Assembly: GCA_964035575.1 (NCBI GenBank)
Contig: OZ037924.1
Span: forward strand, 62,001-126,000
Direction: 5' to 3'
Origin: Rhynchopus sp. YZ270_cl-10
Taxonomy: Eukaryota; Euglenozoa; Diplonemea; Diplonemida; Diplonemidae
DNA length: 64,000 bases
Every line of letters begins with the position of its first letter. Position 1 is the stretch's first letter. Below the pieces are notes generated by a model. The model was not told where the DNA came from. It did not search any database and worked only from the letters and a program-made list of their open reading frames with translations. The translations under genes were made by a program, and so were the position numbers. Shown one piece after another: positions 40,101 through 46,162 of this stretch.

Positions 40101-42348
40101 TCTCAACCACAAGCGGGCCCCACGTCCCCGTGCGCGTGTCGTTCATGTACCACGTCGCCCACGCAGGGTACGCCGGTGCGCCCGCCGCGTCCTGATTCAC
40201 AATGTAGTCCGGCACAAGCGGGTGTGCTGCCGTCGACGTCGTCCCCGGCAGGTACGAGTCGTTCAGGTGTGTCCAGCGCACGGGCAGCGACCCGGTCCCG
40301 CCCTTGTGGAACGGCAGCACGCGCATCCCCGAGTTCTTCGTGCACGTCGCCCCGCTGTACGTGCACGTCTTCCGGTAGCACACATACCACTGCGAGTACC
40401 GCGTCGCCGGCACGTACAGCGTCGACACCGTCACCGCCACACCGCCCGTCGCGTCCGCCGCCCCAGACGCCGTCGGGTCACCAACAAGGTTGCGCGACCC
40501 AATCGGGTACGGCGTCTCCTCCTCCACGAAGCCCCCCTGCGACGACGACGACGCTGTGTCCAGCGCACGCGACCAGCACCCTGCCAGCGGCTGCGACCCT
40601 GTCTTCGCTGCTGTCGGCCACGGGTGCGCACGTCCGTCCGTCTGTGCCTCTGCCAGCGACGCAGCCGCCACAATACGGAAGTAGTCGCCCCCAGACGGCG
40701 CCCAGTAGTTCGCACTCGTCGTCATCACCATCGGGTCCGCCCCAGACGCCTGTGGCGCACTCACCGCCACCGTGCTCGACGCCGGCAGGTTGTTCAGCGC
40801 CCCGGCACCGCTGTCGTCAAACACAATCTCCCCCCACGTCCCGGGCGTCATGTCCACCATCGACCACCCGACAGGCTCCACCACGGCCGTGAAGTACAGG
40901 TTCGCCGAGTTCGACGCACACGCCGACGGCGACGTGCAGCGGTACAGCTTCCGCCACACGGGTGCAGTTGCGTTCGTGCTGTTCAGGTTCGACACCTCCG
41001 CACGCTCCTGCCGCGACGAGTAGCAGATGTCGTACTTCGCCGCCGTCTGCGGCAGACGCACGTACACCATCGCCTCCGACCACATCGGCGTCACCGTCGA
41101 GTTCTGTGCGTAGTACGTCCCGCTCGACGACCACGAGTCCACCAGCGGGTTTGCGTACGGCGTCCCAAACACACCCACACCGCCCGCAGTCGCACCCTCC
41201 AGCAGCCCGCGCGTCCCCTCGCCCTGCCACGTCCCTGCCGCGTCCACGTAGTTCGTCCCGTAGTACGGCAGCCCAAACGTCTGGTACTCGTACGTACACG
41301 GGTCCCCCTGCTTCACAATCTTCAGGTTGTCCCCGTCCGCACACTTGAACTCTGCCGTCGCACACCCGCTCGGCGCGTACGTGAAGTTGAAGTTCGCCTG
41401 CGCCGACAGCAGCTGCACCACTGCGTACTGCCCCAGCGTCGCGTCGGGCAGGTAGTACCACAGCTTCGCTGCCTGCGGTGTGAACTTGTACTCCCCGTTC
41501 CCGAGCACAAGCATCTTCCACTGCCCGAACTCAGCCTGCGTCTCCTTGTCAAACAAACGCGAGTCCAGCACGTGCTTGAAGCACACAACAAACGTCGTTG
41601 TCGACGGCGGTGCCACAAACGTTGCGTGAGCAGACGACACAAACCGGTCCCCTGCCGCACTGTCCGCCATAGACATCCCGTACTCCGTCGTCTGTGCCAG
41701 CGGCGTTGCGCTTGTGTACTCGCACCGGATGTCCTTCGTCGAGTCCCACGTGTACATGCGCACGTCAAACTGCGCCGCAGCCGTCGAGTTCAGTGCGTAC
41801 TCCACACGCTTCGTCCCGTCCGGTGTCTGCAGCACCGTCTGCACACGCACACGGAACTCGTCACCCTCCCGCAGCGTGGCCCCGTGGTACATCCCCATCG
41901 TGTAGTTGTTGTACGACCCGAGCGAGTGTGTCAGCGATACTGTCTTCGACAGCGACTGCGTCAGCGACGTCGACAGCGACAGAGACTTCGACAGCGACCC
42001 AGACGCCGACGCCGTCCCCGTTGGCAGCGACAGCGACACGGACGCCGACTTCGACTTTGACAGCGACCCTGAGAAGGACGCTGTTCCAGACGGCAGCGAG
42101 AACGACATCGACCCTGTTGGCAGCGACAGCGACGACGACGCTGTCCCAGACGGCAGCGAGTAGGACATCGACCCCGTCGGCAGCGACAGCGACACAGACG
42201 CCGACTTCGAGGTTGACAGACTGCGCGACTTCGACTTCGACATTGTGTACGTCACCGTCTTTGTGTTTGCAGCTTCTCCAACATGCCCAACAAGGGCAAC
42301 CCCGAGCAGGGCCACCCCCACAAGGGCGCTAGGCCCTGTTCTTCCCAT
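28135..42348 (-). CDS. Giant surface protein, 4,737 residues, signal peptide and probable GPI-anchor tail
   Basis: One uninterrupted reading frame of 14.2 kb. Residues 1-27 are a signal peptide (ALVGVALLGVALVGHVGEAA). Residues 30-145 are Ser/Leu/Pro/Thr repeats built on SKSKSxSVSLSLPTGS and SLPSGTAS. From about 250 to 1,720 a module recurs at least nine times; its clearest trace is a strand like YxVCYK (FVVCFKH, YDICYSS, WYVCYRK, YIVCHRN, YKVCYKQ, YKICVFK). The remaining 2,900 residues are beta-rich, with many N-glycosylation sites and scattered Cys pairs. Near residue 4,650 comes a Thr/Pro stalk (PTPAPPTNVPPTTSQPTS), and the chain ends in a hydrophobic tail with no charge after it (LVPTLWVTLCVAVLALFVL), as GPI-anchored proteins do. 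Likely a cell-coat or adhesion protein. No known family is recognised. Confidence 0.88.
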   Translation of the reverse strand: MGRTGPSALVGVALLGVALVGHVGEAANTKTVTYTMSKSKSRSLSTSKSASVSLSLPTGSMSYSLPSGTASSSLSLPTGSMSFSLPSGTASFSGSLSKSKSASVSLSLPTGTASASGSLSKSLSLSTSLTQSLSKTVSLTHSLGSYNNYTMGMYHGATLREGDEFRVRVQTVLQTPDGTKRVEYALNSTAAAQFDVRMYTWDSTKDIRCEYTSATPLAQTTEYGMSMADSAAGDRFVSSAHATFVAPPSTTTFVVCFKHVLDSRLFDKETQAEFGQWKMLVLGNGEYKFTPQAAKLWYYLPDATLGQYAVVQLLSAQANFNFTYAPSGCATAEFKCADGDNLKIVKQGDPCTYEYQTFGLPYYGTNYVDAAGTWQGEGTRGLLEGATAGGVGVFGTPYANPLVDSWSSSGTYYAQNSTVTPMWSEAMVYVRLPQTAAKYDICYSSRQERAEVSNLNSTNATAPVWRKLYRCTSPSACASNSANLYFTAVVEPVGWSMVDMTPGTWGEIVFDDSGAGALNNLPASSTVAVSAPQASGADPMVMTTSANYWAPSGGDYFRIVAAASLAEAQTDGRAHPWPTAAKTGSQPLAGCWSRALDTASSSSQGGFVEEETPYPIGSRNLVGDPTASGAADATGGVAVTVSTLYVPATRYSQWYVCYRKTCTYSGATCTKNSGMRVLPFHKGGTGSLPVRWTHLNDSYLPGTTSTAAHPLVPDYIVNQDAAGAPAYPAWATWYMNDTRTGTWGPLVVETVNATAPMGVDTRAWNFGRTYATGDRVGQTVGSVLRLVQAGKPCDYASFRPIPSVGAENKDGGMVECNNAGAETDKTACAGSMSDVAASSNAAYYITVPDITNYIVCHRNRFFNWVALSPSGTTGAWNDKTKPMPDSVLERGAWVSPASYFTPTTSALTSLSLSAVEMRAGMEALFLVTDATVSLQVGPRKACAGGCPASGDVLRLVAADKNCDINPYNWNMGKLADAHLSLICNVTGAGSIAQSGLYYDSASVRACALAGPTQTMCQNATCNSTEPHLAELAAKTPDIYDDIVPHDHTYTGGHATVAAVVVMPPHITTSNGPNFYKVCYKQAGMDNWAVFNETWEVKPAPAMKVSPARISEVLLGGELKRFRVQLTTGTLAVTDNNGTITADFSLYAKLVPFSTMEQNRYCQNQAGSSEGEIYSAATSKFNLLTDGANNTVDFYLTVPHTPGNYSLCVQLRQSSEDWMSWWRPGSADANAYDYKVIDNGVRWYVTPGNQPTNQGLSKVQFLRCAPTVNHTCSPAASQDVFDTNPGKDAAKIVAVGSACHDGSTNLTQWGTSVHVWTEPGATASALGMTDLGPADGPSDVAELRTVLPAATNDARTQYKVCIRTVFLQGGLGGTALKARWVEVQEAQGLSGQHLVQAATGRAGFRTEMGLVKSWTLNAALRPAVSLYSSEAKADATALAGVSTQYVADVTAATATATDGFVFNTYSSTASNTELQAQNIFKLVMSKTPVGRLPKDPSTEATWGTLSNWAGSGVGVDCMSPAAVSNVGTCTDNDTTSGTPFCPYLASTTSGTSIGAYFHIPLNPGSYQVCYKVNHTSLTVANPWLRLASSSEGDYLLHSHPAFLEMIVGSAQANMSVFDLRTMESTWDTTGEQVSVSSWCGTSSGVNCTALNGASGFTTDLVTIANDTQVCPTPSTVAGSATGAPEWFQLVRTTNASAMVADTWGTTTASAFALPPALYPATSGQYKICVFKAGEATATAMGNASAKQVTKKGVVYQLYNRGLKKYGGGSGYWRDSNIPPSQLTVTSTLAFNSSLRFMQFTTATTLETLYGASAVSAASVTDATTGMVSRTPLLTSGAVVVYDVQVATKDKLPVPFGSFPLVVKRCAQATAFAGLECVAASQVEPSVSPGPFTVWAIGGACKQANATQYGWERNGLRQFTQSGQVRLSLQYRSACPAGEFGCGVRFEATTQSGVQLLSPAQWVNVAAKAPNGVALDGHEPNTAHKGTAMKTTGCATTGVTACYLKKCVHGLPCMLSLQARRDGPSEFAANGTVQVLYAQDDYGANYSASAAPPQVATALGSTVGSQPLLPAEVWGLGGTASYTFTPKLKDGAVASTTVYLNVTYQGVTTGGAVHLSWTRFVVEVSRAVLAAVDPVRVDPWDVAGGLAATRSPSPAFIGTMTAATASVAGSITAVSGSYLEALVPYQLTYVPRDASLKALPKVWGALSGWKVTATVGTATTDNMVLYSRYPDETFVTAPQILSKAALMETIGNAFSFAFVFRVYVVDNACSRFSSAGGCTLVFTFSDGTNTVKANVVTPVRVPASTVEVTPAAASGTVREGISVAVRPGSYIAAPSTGAQTFVYDDFHYGEVFALLDGPGPTDGASNRDKLRMTPDATNWVAGQCAYSSPSGKGCLVEKYPTKTLAAAASVAGATGSWGAQWTMRPHVPCNRCAFTFHTTWGAGPDSSEYAADGTQRGTTTLTWTEEAVTLECSSAAVQITTGAVMSDEFALTVSAGVTGMTGTNAVYPRWWVTTNSNTSVTPAGVYPLYKVGETKTAWWSQMGARANMGTAVANFSRLYFDNTTVPALGATADVKVVFSAVGIRYASGAQAAAGSRPTGTSAYTCTSAVTLSQREAAVAAAVTTTTSIQLVSVGGGVTSLCASSASGVCTEYTATVSEFGAGITVDVKFVNTSSTGTVVDDTSSRNVTVAQAGGAGSSPSGAPAWTYGTEVWTSGTIVLDSAYNPSSLETIGTNTYTYGNLTVVATRTQPDAAVLAVAPQGAGSVTLKYSGTGAPARKAMFKVCEAAWDGSAEVMSTVANRCVTISLWITPTTQTRATVYAVEPASQSFVHGTTSACGAATTATFTVASYFTVGTSTTLRYWAYDSQLGYTLTAGTQYLLESGATTAAASLMKNNSVTRGAAITHTIATTGLKVSFTFYGRDKVTTNTTASVAGAVQSDVGGTITAVATTAQYMWVSATETLSKWEVNTTVSVDDECPTKRRLQTSTSNYRTYGTGVPGAGWSYASGGAVAGLPFPIQTVVRTTSGARAWSFTKDILVRVAKRSWTGCNDGGTLKVYDLAGSLASETTRLVEGTVKTTTWVESATAAVSTRGGVAVPWSVLSTECEACTLQLDLCYGGKTAATCLDGLGVGSTDPSDALPIFADRSKLSKPFSVKAPRMDVMEVYDQTLPDSTSAIRVGDMFAVKVENVQRFAGVWAMNEPSTSGWTREVWVRSVWMGESGATLAQMRYGNGGFVHDGAARAAAAGGSAPPSGCNAAVLAAEFAAAADRVTLSGASSGSLNFFFARPCGRCQVWLDYRLTPPAALVGRHMAVRSSFPLRAYTAAVAVPGSALVYTVQTCGMAWLLGGVPLTAVRRRKPFSVGAVRVDAHNIPAWEGTTSAAFARQGGAGNGAGVAAVVTSPVSSPGGSSVNAVGGSATVRAFFLRACYQCSVSFAGKASPLTVLTDATQIIAVPAFHYEKYMLRKMTAAGAKASWMFDVYAADDLGDRAYAVGGPPTEYALQRMYQTRAANHRAAASMSASGKLPSDPTALLNGSAVTVTYGSTSGLRLTEGTKVYNGIPMPVVEKTTPVGAAGQATVEVSKAAMQLSLSFVVTGAAGVPTGFFGEKKAPMVHFSVEAGAMAVDTLPSASSSSRSSAGGAACTADRVVGEGYCTFNAYAIGQAPGAQTASDKWYVSAVRGVSTATVTCGSCGTAWVSPNATYMGGVATFKLGLTGLTAGTTAACSCDVVVTSPASLVNGTSQTFKVAYTDTSLADWKWASSQTLEVPATTTGKAYSVYNRTVHVGLAAWDTTGKFRGIGGVSWAAGASVTAVPTEMVPEGCFACASGTTTCAIANTKDPKTGAAGTGDAIEIAGVFAAVGTCQLKAGAFTGFPTGTTAPTTAVTFTVEAPVGLMIAGAPNEGSVLSRPNFTRLWGRTLSGAPAAVTGVGSSLSFQVVDAKGMPVVGDNHMQFTLTGTQKSNTSTTTVTWTGVARRGVGTFQIRSNQTTRTAACEAWRPQIAADHEATAQQVAVSGMPACEHVPWFFTVQAVAPMTTSGPTPFGAIADVGPLHFVRRAVRLAAFARIGVPCVPPMDMTGVNSSFMGNSTNSSKVWKPMKPICPTPPAGLPTAHLMMVKQVMKGWVPLGLGGMGAKNGRDSHMGRPWSKPHPATWGRGYNFTMKVVALGLDGIQVKHPEDKGSAAPVQLRPLAVPCSNVDKSKSGKWVLDTCVDGKGTSGACGWGKKIASLPKCMPKESSGWNVPAFSFKLKGGEATFKDISYGKMAGWKQSGLTRFYLSTTQLNYKYGKGDVSTNPAATFAKPDDTFLFEVNMQDAAALRPGGNHWMCSGTACTSTTYYPEPGKPFALMLSVVDVMGDAVRSDSNSSVKVSGVCLDKVHNSYFAHAKPNALDFINKPTYSFQGGWTQLTQLYVTEPCAQMQLTLVCTSGASDQMKLCTGNMVTLEFPVDYPASSGNVTRAPTPPPEVITLSGLSLAAFDTEALAMPFVNNVRKGDAEIQMLKLLKKGNPVIKAAFLKWVCAKLGGGGITAADKISGRCVDKTITAAPPTLPPTAAPCNITADPNCTGIATVAGGAGAAAYRSFFALATTVDVVTEFEIETAVTVDAAAVSTAVKDAIVADLADPNSILKQSPTPGVTSPFATASTSNMQVGVANTPVPPPPPTPAPPTNVPPTTSQPTSMSPPTPQPPVVPTAPPTAAPPTSVPPVTFDPNIIPIPTSGGVLVPTLWVTLCVAVLALFVL

Positions 42349-42998
42349 TATAACACGAGCCTTCTCTCTCTTGCAATCACTTGTGTTTGTGTAAGTATAA
42401 GTGTAAGTGTGTAGAACTTTATGTGTAAAATGAAATAAAGAAAAGAGTTTCTCCTGTGGGTTTTGTGGTGTGTGCGATGATCAGGGGAACGCAAAGAAGA
42501 AACGAAAAAGGAATGGGTCTGTTTTTGTCCCTCAAACGCACCACTCTTGCGTTGTGACACCATGCGGTATTCGCTTTGGTGAGAATGTAAGTGCAGAGTT
42601 AAAACGTTTATCTTCTGAAGATGTGCCCATCACGGGTCACAGCGAGTTCTGTCATATCCCCAAGGGCAAAACACTTGTACACAGAGGAGAACAGAAACGC
42701 CAGTTGGAATAAAAACAACAAAAAGCAAAAAACAACAAAGTGCAAAAGAAGAAACGTTGACAGATGAACATGCCTCACGTACATCCACATCTAATAGTTG
42801 CAAAACAAGAACAAGAAGACACCTCACAAAGAGAGCAGCACACATCACACACAGACAGGCAACGGCACTTCCTCGACTATTCAGTGAACATAAACTGGAC
42901 CCGATTATACAAGGCGTGCACAAGCCTTCTGTTTCAGATAACACACAGCACTATTCAACACCAGCACACACCACAGGATAGATACTCTATCGCTGCCT
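42349..42998. other. Intergenic region between giant gene and Cys-rich copy B
   Basis: The first 260 bp are unique; from 42613 the sequence belongs to duplication copy B. No gene other than the flanking ones. Confidence 0.7.
42762..42792 (+). repeat. Hairpin element, family B, copy 8' (inside duplication B)
   Basis: GTTGACAGATGAACATGC, loop CTCAC, GTACATCCACATCT. Duplicated together with the gene, not inserted independently. Confidence 0.5.
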
Positions 42999-43769
42999 TC
43001 AAGCGTCTGGTGAGAGACACTTCGCAGTTCCGTCTGCCTGCACCTCACACCGCACACACCTCAGCAGGTCGCACGGGTTGGAGCAGCGGCCCTGGCCAGT
43101 CGAGTCGTTTGTGCAAGACGTCCCAACAGGGCAGGTCATCGCCTCACAGCCAACAGGAGGTGTGGGTGGGAATGGCGGCACACACTTTGCAGTTCCGTCT
43201 GCCTGCACCTCACACTGCACACACTTCAGAAGGTCGCACGGGTTCGTGGGCGGGGTTGGAGGAGGCACGCACTTCCCATTGCCCTTGTCATCTTCGACGC
43301 AGTGCGCACATTCCAGACTCCCACATCCAACAGGTGGCGGAATGCAGATACCCTCCCCTGTCTTGGGGTCGTTCTTGCAGTTTGCGCACCTCAACTGGTC
43401 GCAGCCAACAACAGGCGGCGACGGTGGCGTCGGTGAGGGGAACCACCACGACGGCAGGCACAGTGCATGTCCGGCAAGCTCGTAGCACGTCCTCCCAGAC
43501 CTGCACTGCGTCGCAGCACATCCCACCGGCAGCGGCTTGCACCACGCCTGGCTCCCAATAGCAACACACTCCGTCCCGGGCCCACACCGCACACCTGCGC
43601 AAGGACCAGGCGGCGGCGGTGGCGGCATACACGACGCCACACCCTCACTGTCCTCCACACACGGATAGAGTGCGGGACACACCGTCGCCTCACAGCCTGC
43701 TGTGTGCGGCGGGATCTGTGCCGAGGCCACCAACCCCATGCTTGCAACGAGCGACAGGCGCGACAGCAT
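42999..43769 (-). CDS. Secreted Cys-rich repeat protein, copy B
   Basis: 256 residues, the same signal peptide and Cys-rich modules as copy A and one residue different. I start it at the ATG matching copy A (43769). The frame is open for 23 more codons upstream, but that part lies outside the duplicated segment and has no counterpart in copy A. The two genes have different upstream DNA, so their expression could differ even though the products are practically the same. It lies about 650 bp upstream of the giant gene, so copies A and B bracket that gene. Confidence 0.8.
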   Translation of the reverse strand: MLSRLSLVASMGLVASAQIPPHTAGCEATVCPALYPCVEDSEGVASCMPPPPPPGPCAGVRCGPGTECVAIGSQAWCKPLPVGCAATQCRSGRTCYELAGHALCLPSWWFPSPTPPSPPVVGCDQLRCANCKNDPKTGEGICIPPPVGCGSLECAHCVEDDKGNGKCVPPPTPPTNPCDLLKCVQCEVQADGTAKCVPPFPPTPPVGCEAMTCPVGTSCTNDSTGQGRCSNPCDLLRCVRCEVQADGTAKCLSPDA

Positions 43770-43937
43770 TGTTGACTCTCTTTGAAAGTGTAGCAAATCT
43801 GTTTGTGTTTGTGTGGTTAAAACTCTCTTCTTGCACATAAAACCCTACAAAAAACCCCACTTTTTTTCCTCCACCAAGCACTAATTTATTGCGTGTAAAT
43901 GCAAAACCTACCACCCCCACCACCCCCCACCTCATAT

Positions 43938-44870
43938 TCACGACGCTGCCACTTCCTCCTCGATCCGTGCGAGCCGTTCCATCAACGCTGTGTGCCGTGC
44001 CGCCAACGAGGTTTTGATGTCCGCCCGTACCGCCTCCACTGCCGCCGCCGTCTCCTCATCCCCTAGGGAGAGCTGCGCAGCACGCTCCTCTTCCTCCTTC
44101 TCTGCCTCAAGCCTTGCGGCCTCCTCCTCCGCCTTCTTCGCCTCTGCCAGCGCCACCCGCGCGTCTTCCTCTTTGCCACGCACCTCCTTCACCGCGTCGT
44201 TGTACGCCACTTTCCGCTGCTCCTCATGCTCTGTGAAGGCTTCTTCTGTCATCGCCATGCTCAGCGGCAATGGCTCCATGGGAAGCGGTATCTTGAGTGT
44301 CGTGGTGCTGGTCTGCTCAGAGAGACGTGCCCCGGTGAAGACCATGCGGTAGAGGGTGTGGTGCTGGATGGCGCCGGATGCAGTGTGCTCGGCGATGGCG
44401 GCGAGGTCCTCGAGGGAGAAGACGGTGGTGGTGTCGGTGGGTGTGGTGTGTTCAAGGTCGTGGGAGGAAGGGGCAAGCTTGAGGGCGGTGCTGCGGTGGG
44501 AGGTGAGGCACTTCTTGACGAAGAGGTTCGCCTCGCAGACGTCGGAGGAGGCACGCAGCAGGTCATAGAGGTCCGTCATGTCGGCAAGGAAGTACTTCGT
44601 CTTCTCCGCACCCCAGCCGCGGGTGTGCGCGAACATCACGTTCTCAAAGTGCAGGTCCGCCAGCGCCGCCTCCCGCATGTCCACGCGGTACCTCGGGCAC
44701 TGTACAGCATGTGCCACCATCTCCAAGAGAGCCTCCATCCTCCCCTCCCCCGCCGCCCGCATCAAATCCCCAATGTACTGCTCGCTTGCCAGCGAGTGTT
44801 CGGGGAGTGCGACCTTCTTCGGAACAACTTCTGCATCGCCGTCTGTCTTTTTATTGGGCTTTGGTGCCAT
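43938..44870 (-). CDS. Flagellar central-pair C1a-32-like protein (CLAMP domain)
   Basis: 310 residues. Residues 60-180 resemble the C1a-32/CLAMP domain of central-pair proteins such as CFAP119. First comes a helical stretch (DLHFENVMFAHTRGWGAEKT and YFLADMTDLYDLLRAS), then, after a linker, the signature VFSLEDLAAIAEHTASGAIQ and HHTLYRMVFTGARLS. The C-terminal third (200-310) is a charged coiled coil (EAKKAEEEAARLEAEKEEEE). C1a proteins sit on the C1 microtubule of the axoneme and tune flagellar beating, so the cell should be flagellated. The assignment rests on remembered motifs. A plain coiled-coil protein of unknown role is the alternative. The start MAPKPNKKTDGDAE follows an A-rich leader without obvious acceptor. 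Confidence 0.6.
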   Translation of the reverse strand: MAPKPNKKTDGDAEVVPKKVALPEHSLASEQYIGDLMRAAGEGRMEALLEMVAHAVQCPRYRVDMREAALADLHFENVMFAHTRGWGAEKTKYFLADMTDLYDLLRASSDVCEANLFVKKCLTSHRSTALKLAPSSHDLEHTTPTDTTTVFSLEDLAAIAEHTASGAIQHHTLYRMVFTGARLSEQTSTTTLKIPLPMEPLPLSMAMTEEAFTEHEEQRKVAYNDAVKEVRGKEEDARVALAEAKKAEEEAARLEAEKEEEERAAQLSLGDEETAAAVEAVRADIKTSLAARHTALMERLARIEEEVAAS

Positions 44871-44972
44871 GTTGTGTGTGGTTCTCTTTTTTTTTTTGAG
44901 CTTTTTTTTGGTAGTGGAGTGATATGGGGTATGAAGCGAAAAGCAAAAAAAATGTGAGGGATTTTAAAAAAA

Positions 44973-45031
44973 TGGTGATTGTTGATGCAGGCACCCCCGA
45001 CTGACCCACATACGATGCCATCGCAGCCAAC
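44973..45031 (+). repeat. Hairpin element, family D, copy 1 (diverged)
   Basis: ATGGTGATTGTTGATGCAGG, CACCCCCGACTGACCCACAT, ACGATGCCAT. Follows the family D order. Confidence 0.6.
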
Positions 45032-45224
45032 AACAGAAGATGTAAAAAAAGGAATTCTGGAGGTTACAAAAGGAAGTGTCGAAACAACCCCACCGATTTT
45101 TAGATCCTGTACACACACTCAACACCGCTTCACTGTTTTCCAACTTCAGGCCCTAAACTAACACTAACACCTTCGGATCCAATCTACGATCTTTCCCACA
45201 AAATAATTATGAGCCTGCTTAAAT

Positions 45225-45554
45225 ATGCATTTCCTCGTGAGCTCTACACACCAACGCCCGAAGGCAGAGGTCCCCCTCTCCCTCCCCCAAGCTCTGAGCG
45301 TAGCGACAGAGCTACAGGCAGCGCAACCGCAACCGCAACCGACGAGGAACGTGCCGGGGAGGGGGGACGCGTGGTCCCCGGAGCAGAGGAGGAAGATCGG
45401 CAAATATGCCGAAGAGCATACCGTGCCAAAATGCCTCGTATGGTGGAACAACCCCCTCTTGGACACCCGCAAGCTCTCGAGGTCAACGTGCCTCGATTTC
45501 CGCAACCACACGATTGTGGTGCTCCGGGAGGGGTCGATATTGACAGGTCGCTGA
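45225..45554 (+). pseudogene. Possible fragment of a DNA-transposon protein (helix-turn-helix start)
   Basis: A plus-strand frame, opposite to all genes, contains SPEQRRKIGKYAEEHTVPKC. The pattern PEQRxKIGKYAxEHG is common at the start of pogo- or psq-like helix-turn-helix transposases. The frame ends after 109 codons, inside repeat F, and shows no catalytic domain, so at best it is a remnant. The region is GC-rich like coding DNA. Without a database search this remains a guess. Confidence 0.28.
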
Positions 45555-45663
45555 CACAGGGACTTTATACACACCCCCCCCCTGATATTGACAGGTCGCC
45601 GACAGGTCACCGACAGGTGGTGACAGGTCGCTGACAGGACGTTGACTGACTTCCGAAAGCGCC
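45513..45663 (+). repeat. Dispersed repeat F, copy 2, with internal tandem units
   Basis: Matches 15472-15570. In this copy the unit GACAGGTCRCYG is repeated about five times between 45590 and 45640. Confidence 0.65.
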
Positions 45664-45856
45664 AGATTGACAAAAAAAAAAATTCTGTAGATTTCCACTA
45701 AAAAAGAGCTTTTTTTTTGGGGTGGAACGGTGATATTTCCACCTCTCCTTGCCAGCAGCCTACCTCCCGTCGTGCTGACGGGCGCTCCCACCTTCCTTCT
45801 CTGCACATATGAAGGATCGTCAGGACGAAAGAGCACGACAAAAACAACATAAAAAG

Positions 45857-45894
45857 TTGACAATGCATATGCTTCACGTATGCATACACATCTT
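45857..45894 (+). repeat. Hairpin element, family B, copy 9, changed stem
   Basis: AAAGTTGACA box, stem ATGCATA / TATGCAT around TGCTTCACG, ending CACATCTT. The stem sequence differs from other copies but pairs perfectly. Confidence 0.6.
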
Positions 45895-46162
45895 GAATAG
45901 AATACAGATTCGTTTTATGGTTCGAAAACATGGTTCTTTTCTGCAAAAAAACAAAAAATGCAAAAAACCCCTACCCCCTCTCCCCCCACCCCTCACTTCT
46001 AAATTTTGCACCTAACATTCGGTGAACAACCCCTATCAAAAGGGATATTGTGTAAAAAATAACATTATATGGGATGACTGAAGCGGGGATGGATTCACAC
46101 TTTTGTTGCGCACTTTTTTGCTCCTCCCCGATTCAGCTACACCAATTCTAGCATTTTTTTTT

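Larger units (their letters stand above)
42613..43788. repeat. Segmental duplication, copy B
   Basis: 1,176 bp matching 25076-26242. The 9-bp length difference lies in an A/C-rich stretch near 42715. One difference in 771 coding bases against about seven substitutions and this indel in the remaining 400. Confidence 0.95.
44871..46162. other. 1.3-kb intergenic region with transposon remnants
   Basis: Holds a family D element (44973), a plus-strand frame that may be a transposase fragment (45225-45554), repeat F copy 2 (45513-45663) and a family B element (45857). Nothing else recognised. Confidence 0.6.

Noticed and set aside
35044-42060. 2,338-codon open frame on the plus strand opposite the giant gene
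   Set aside because: Very rich in Arg, His and Pro with no domain pattern. It mirrors the third-position GC bias of the giant gene on the other strand, so it is a shadow frame.
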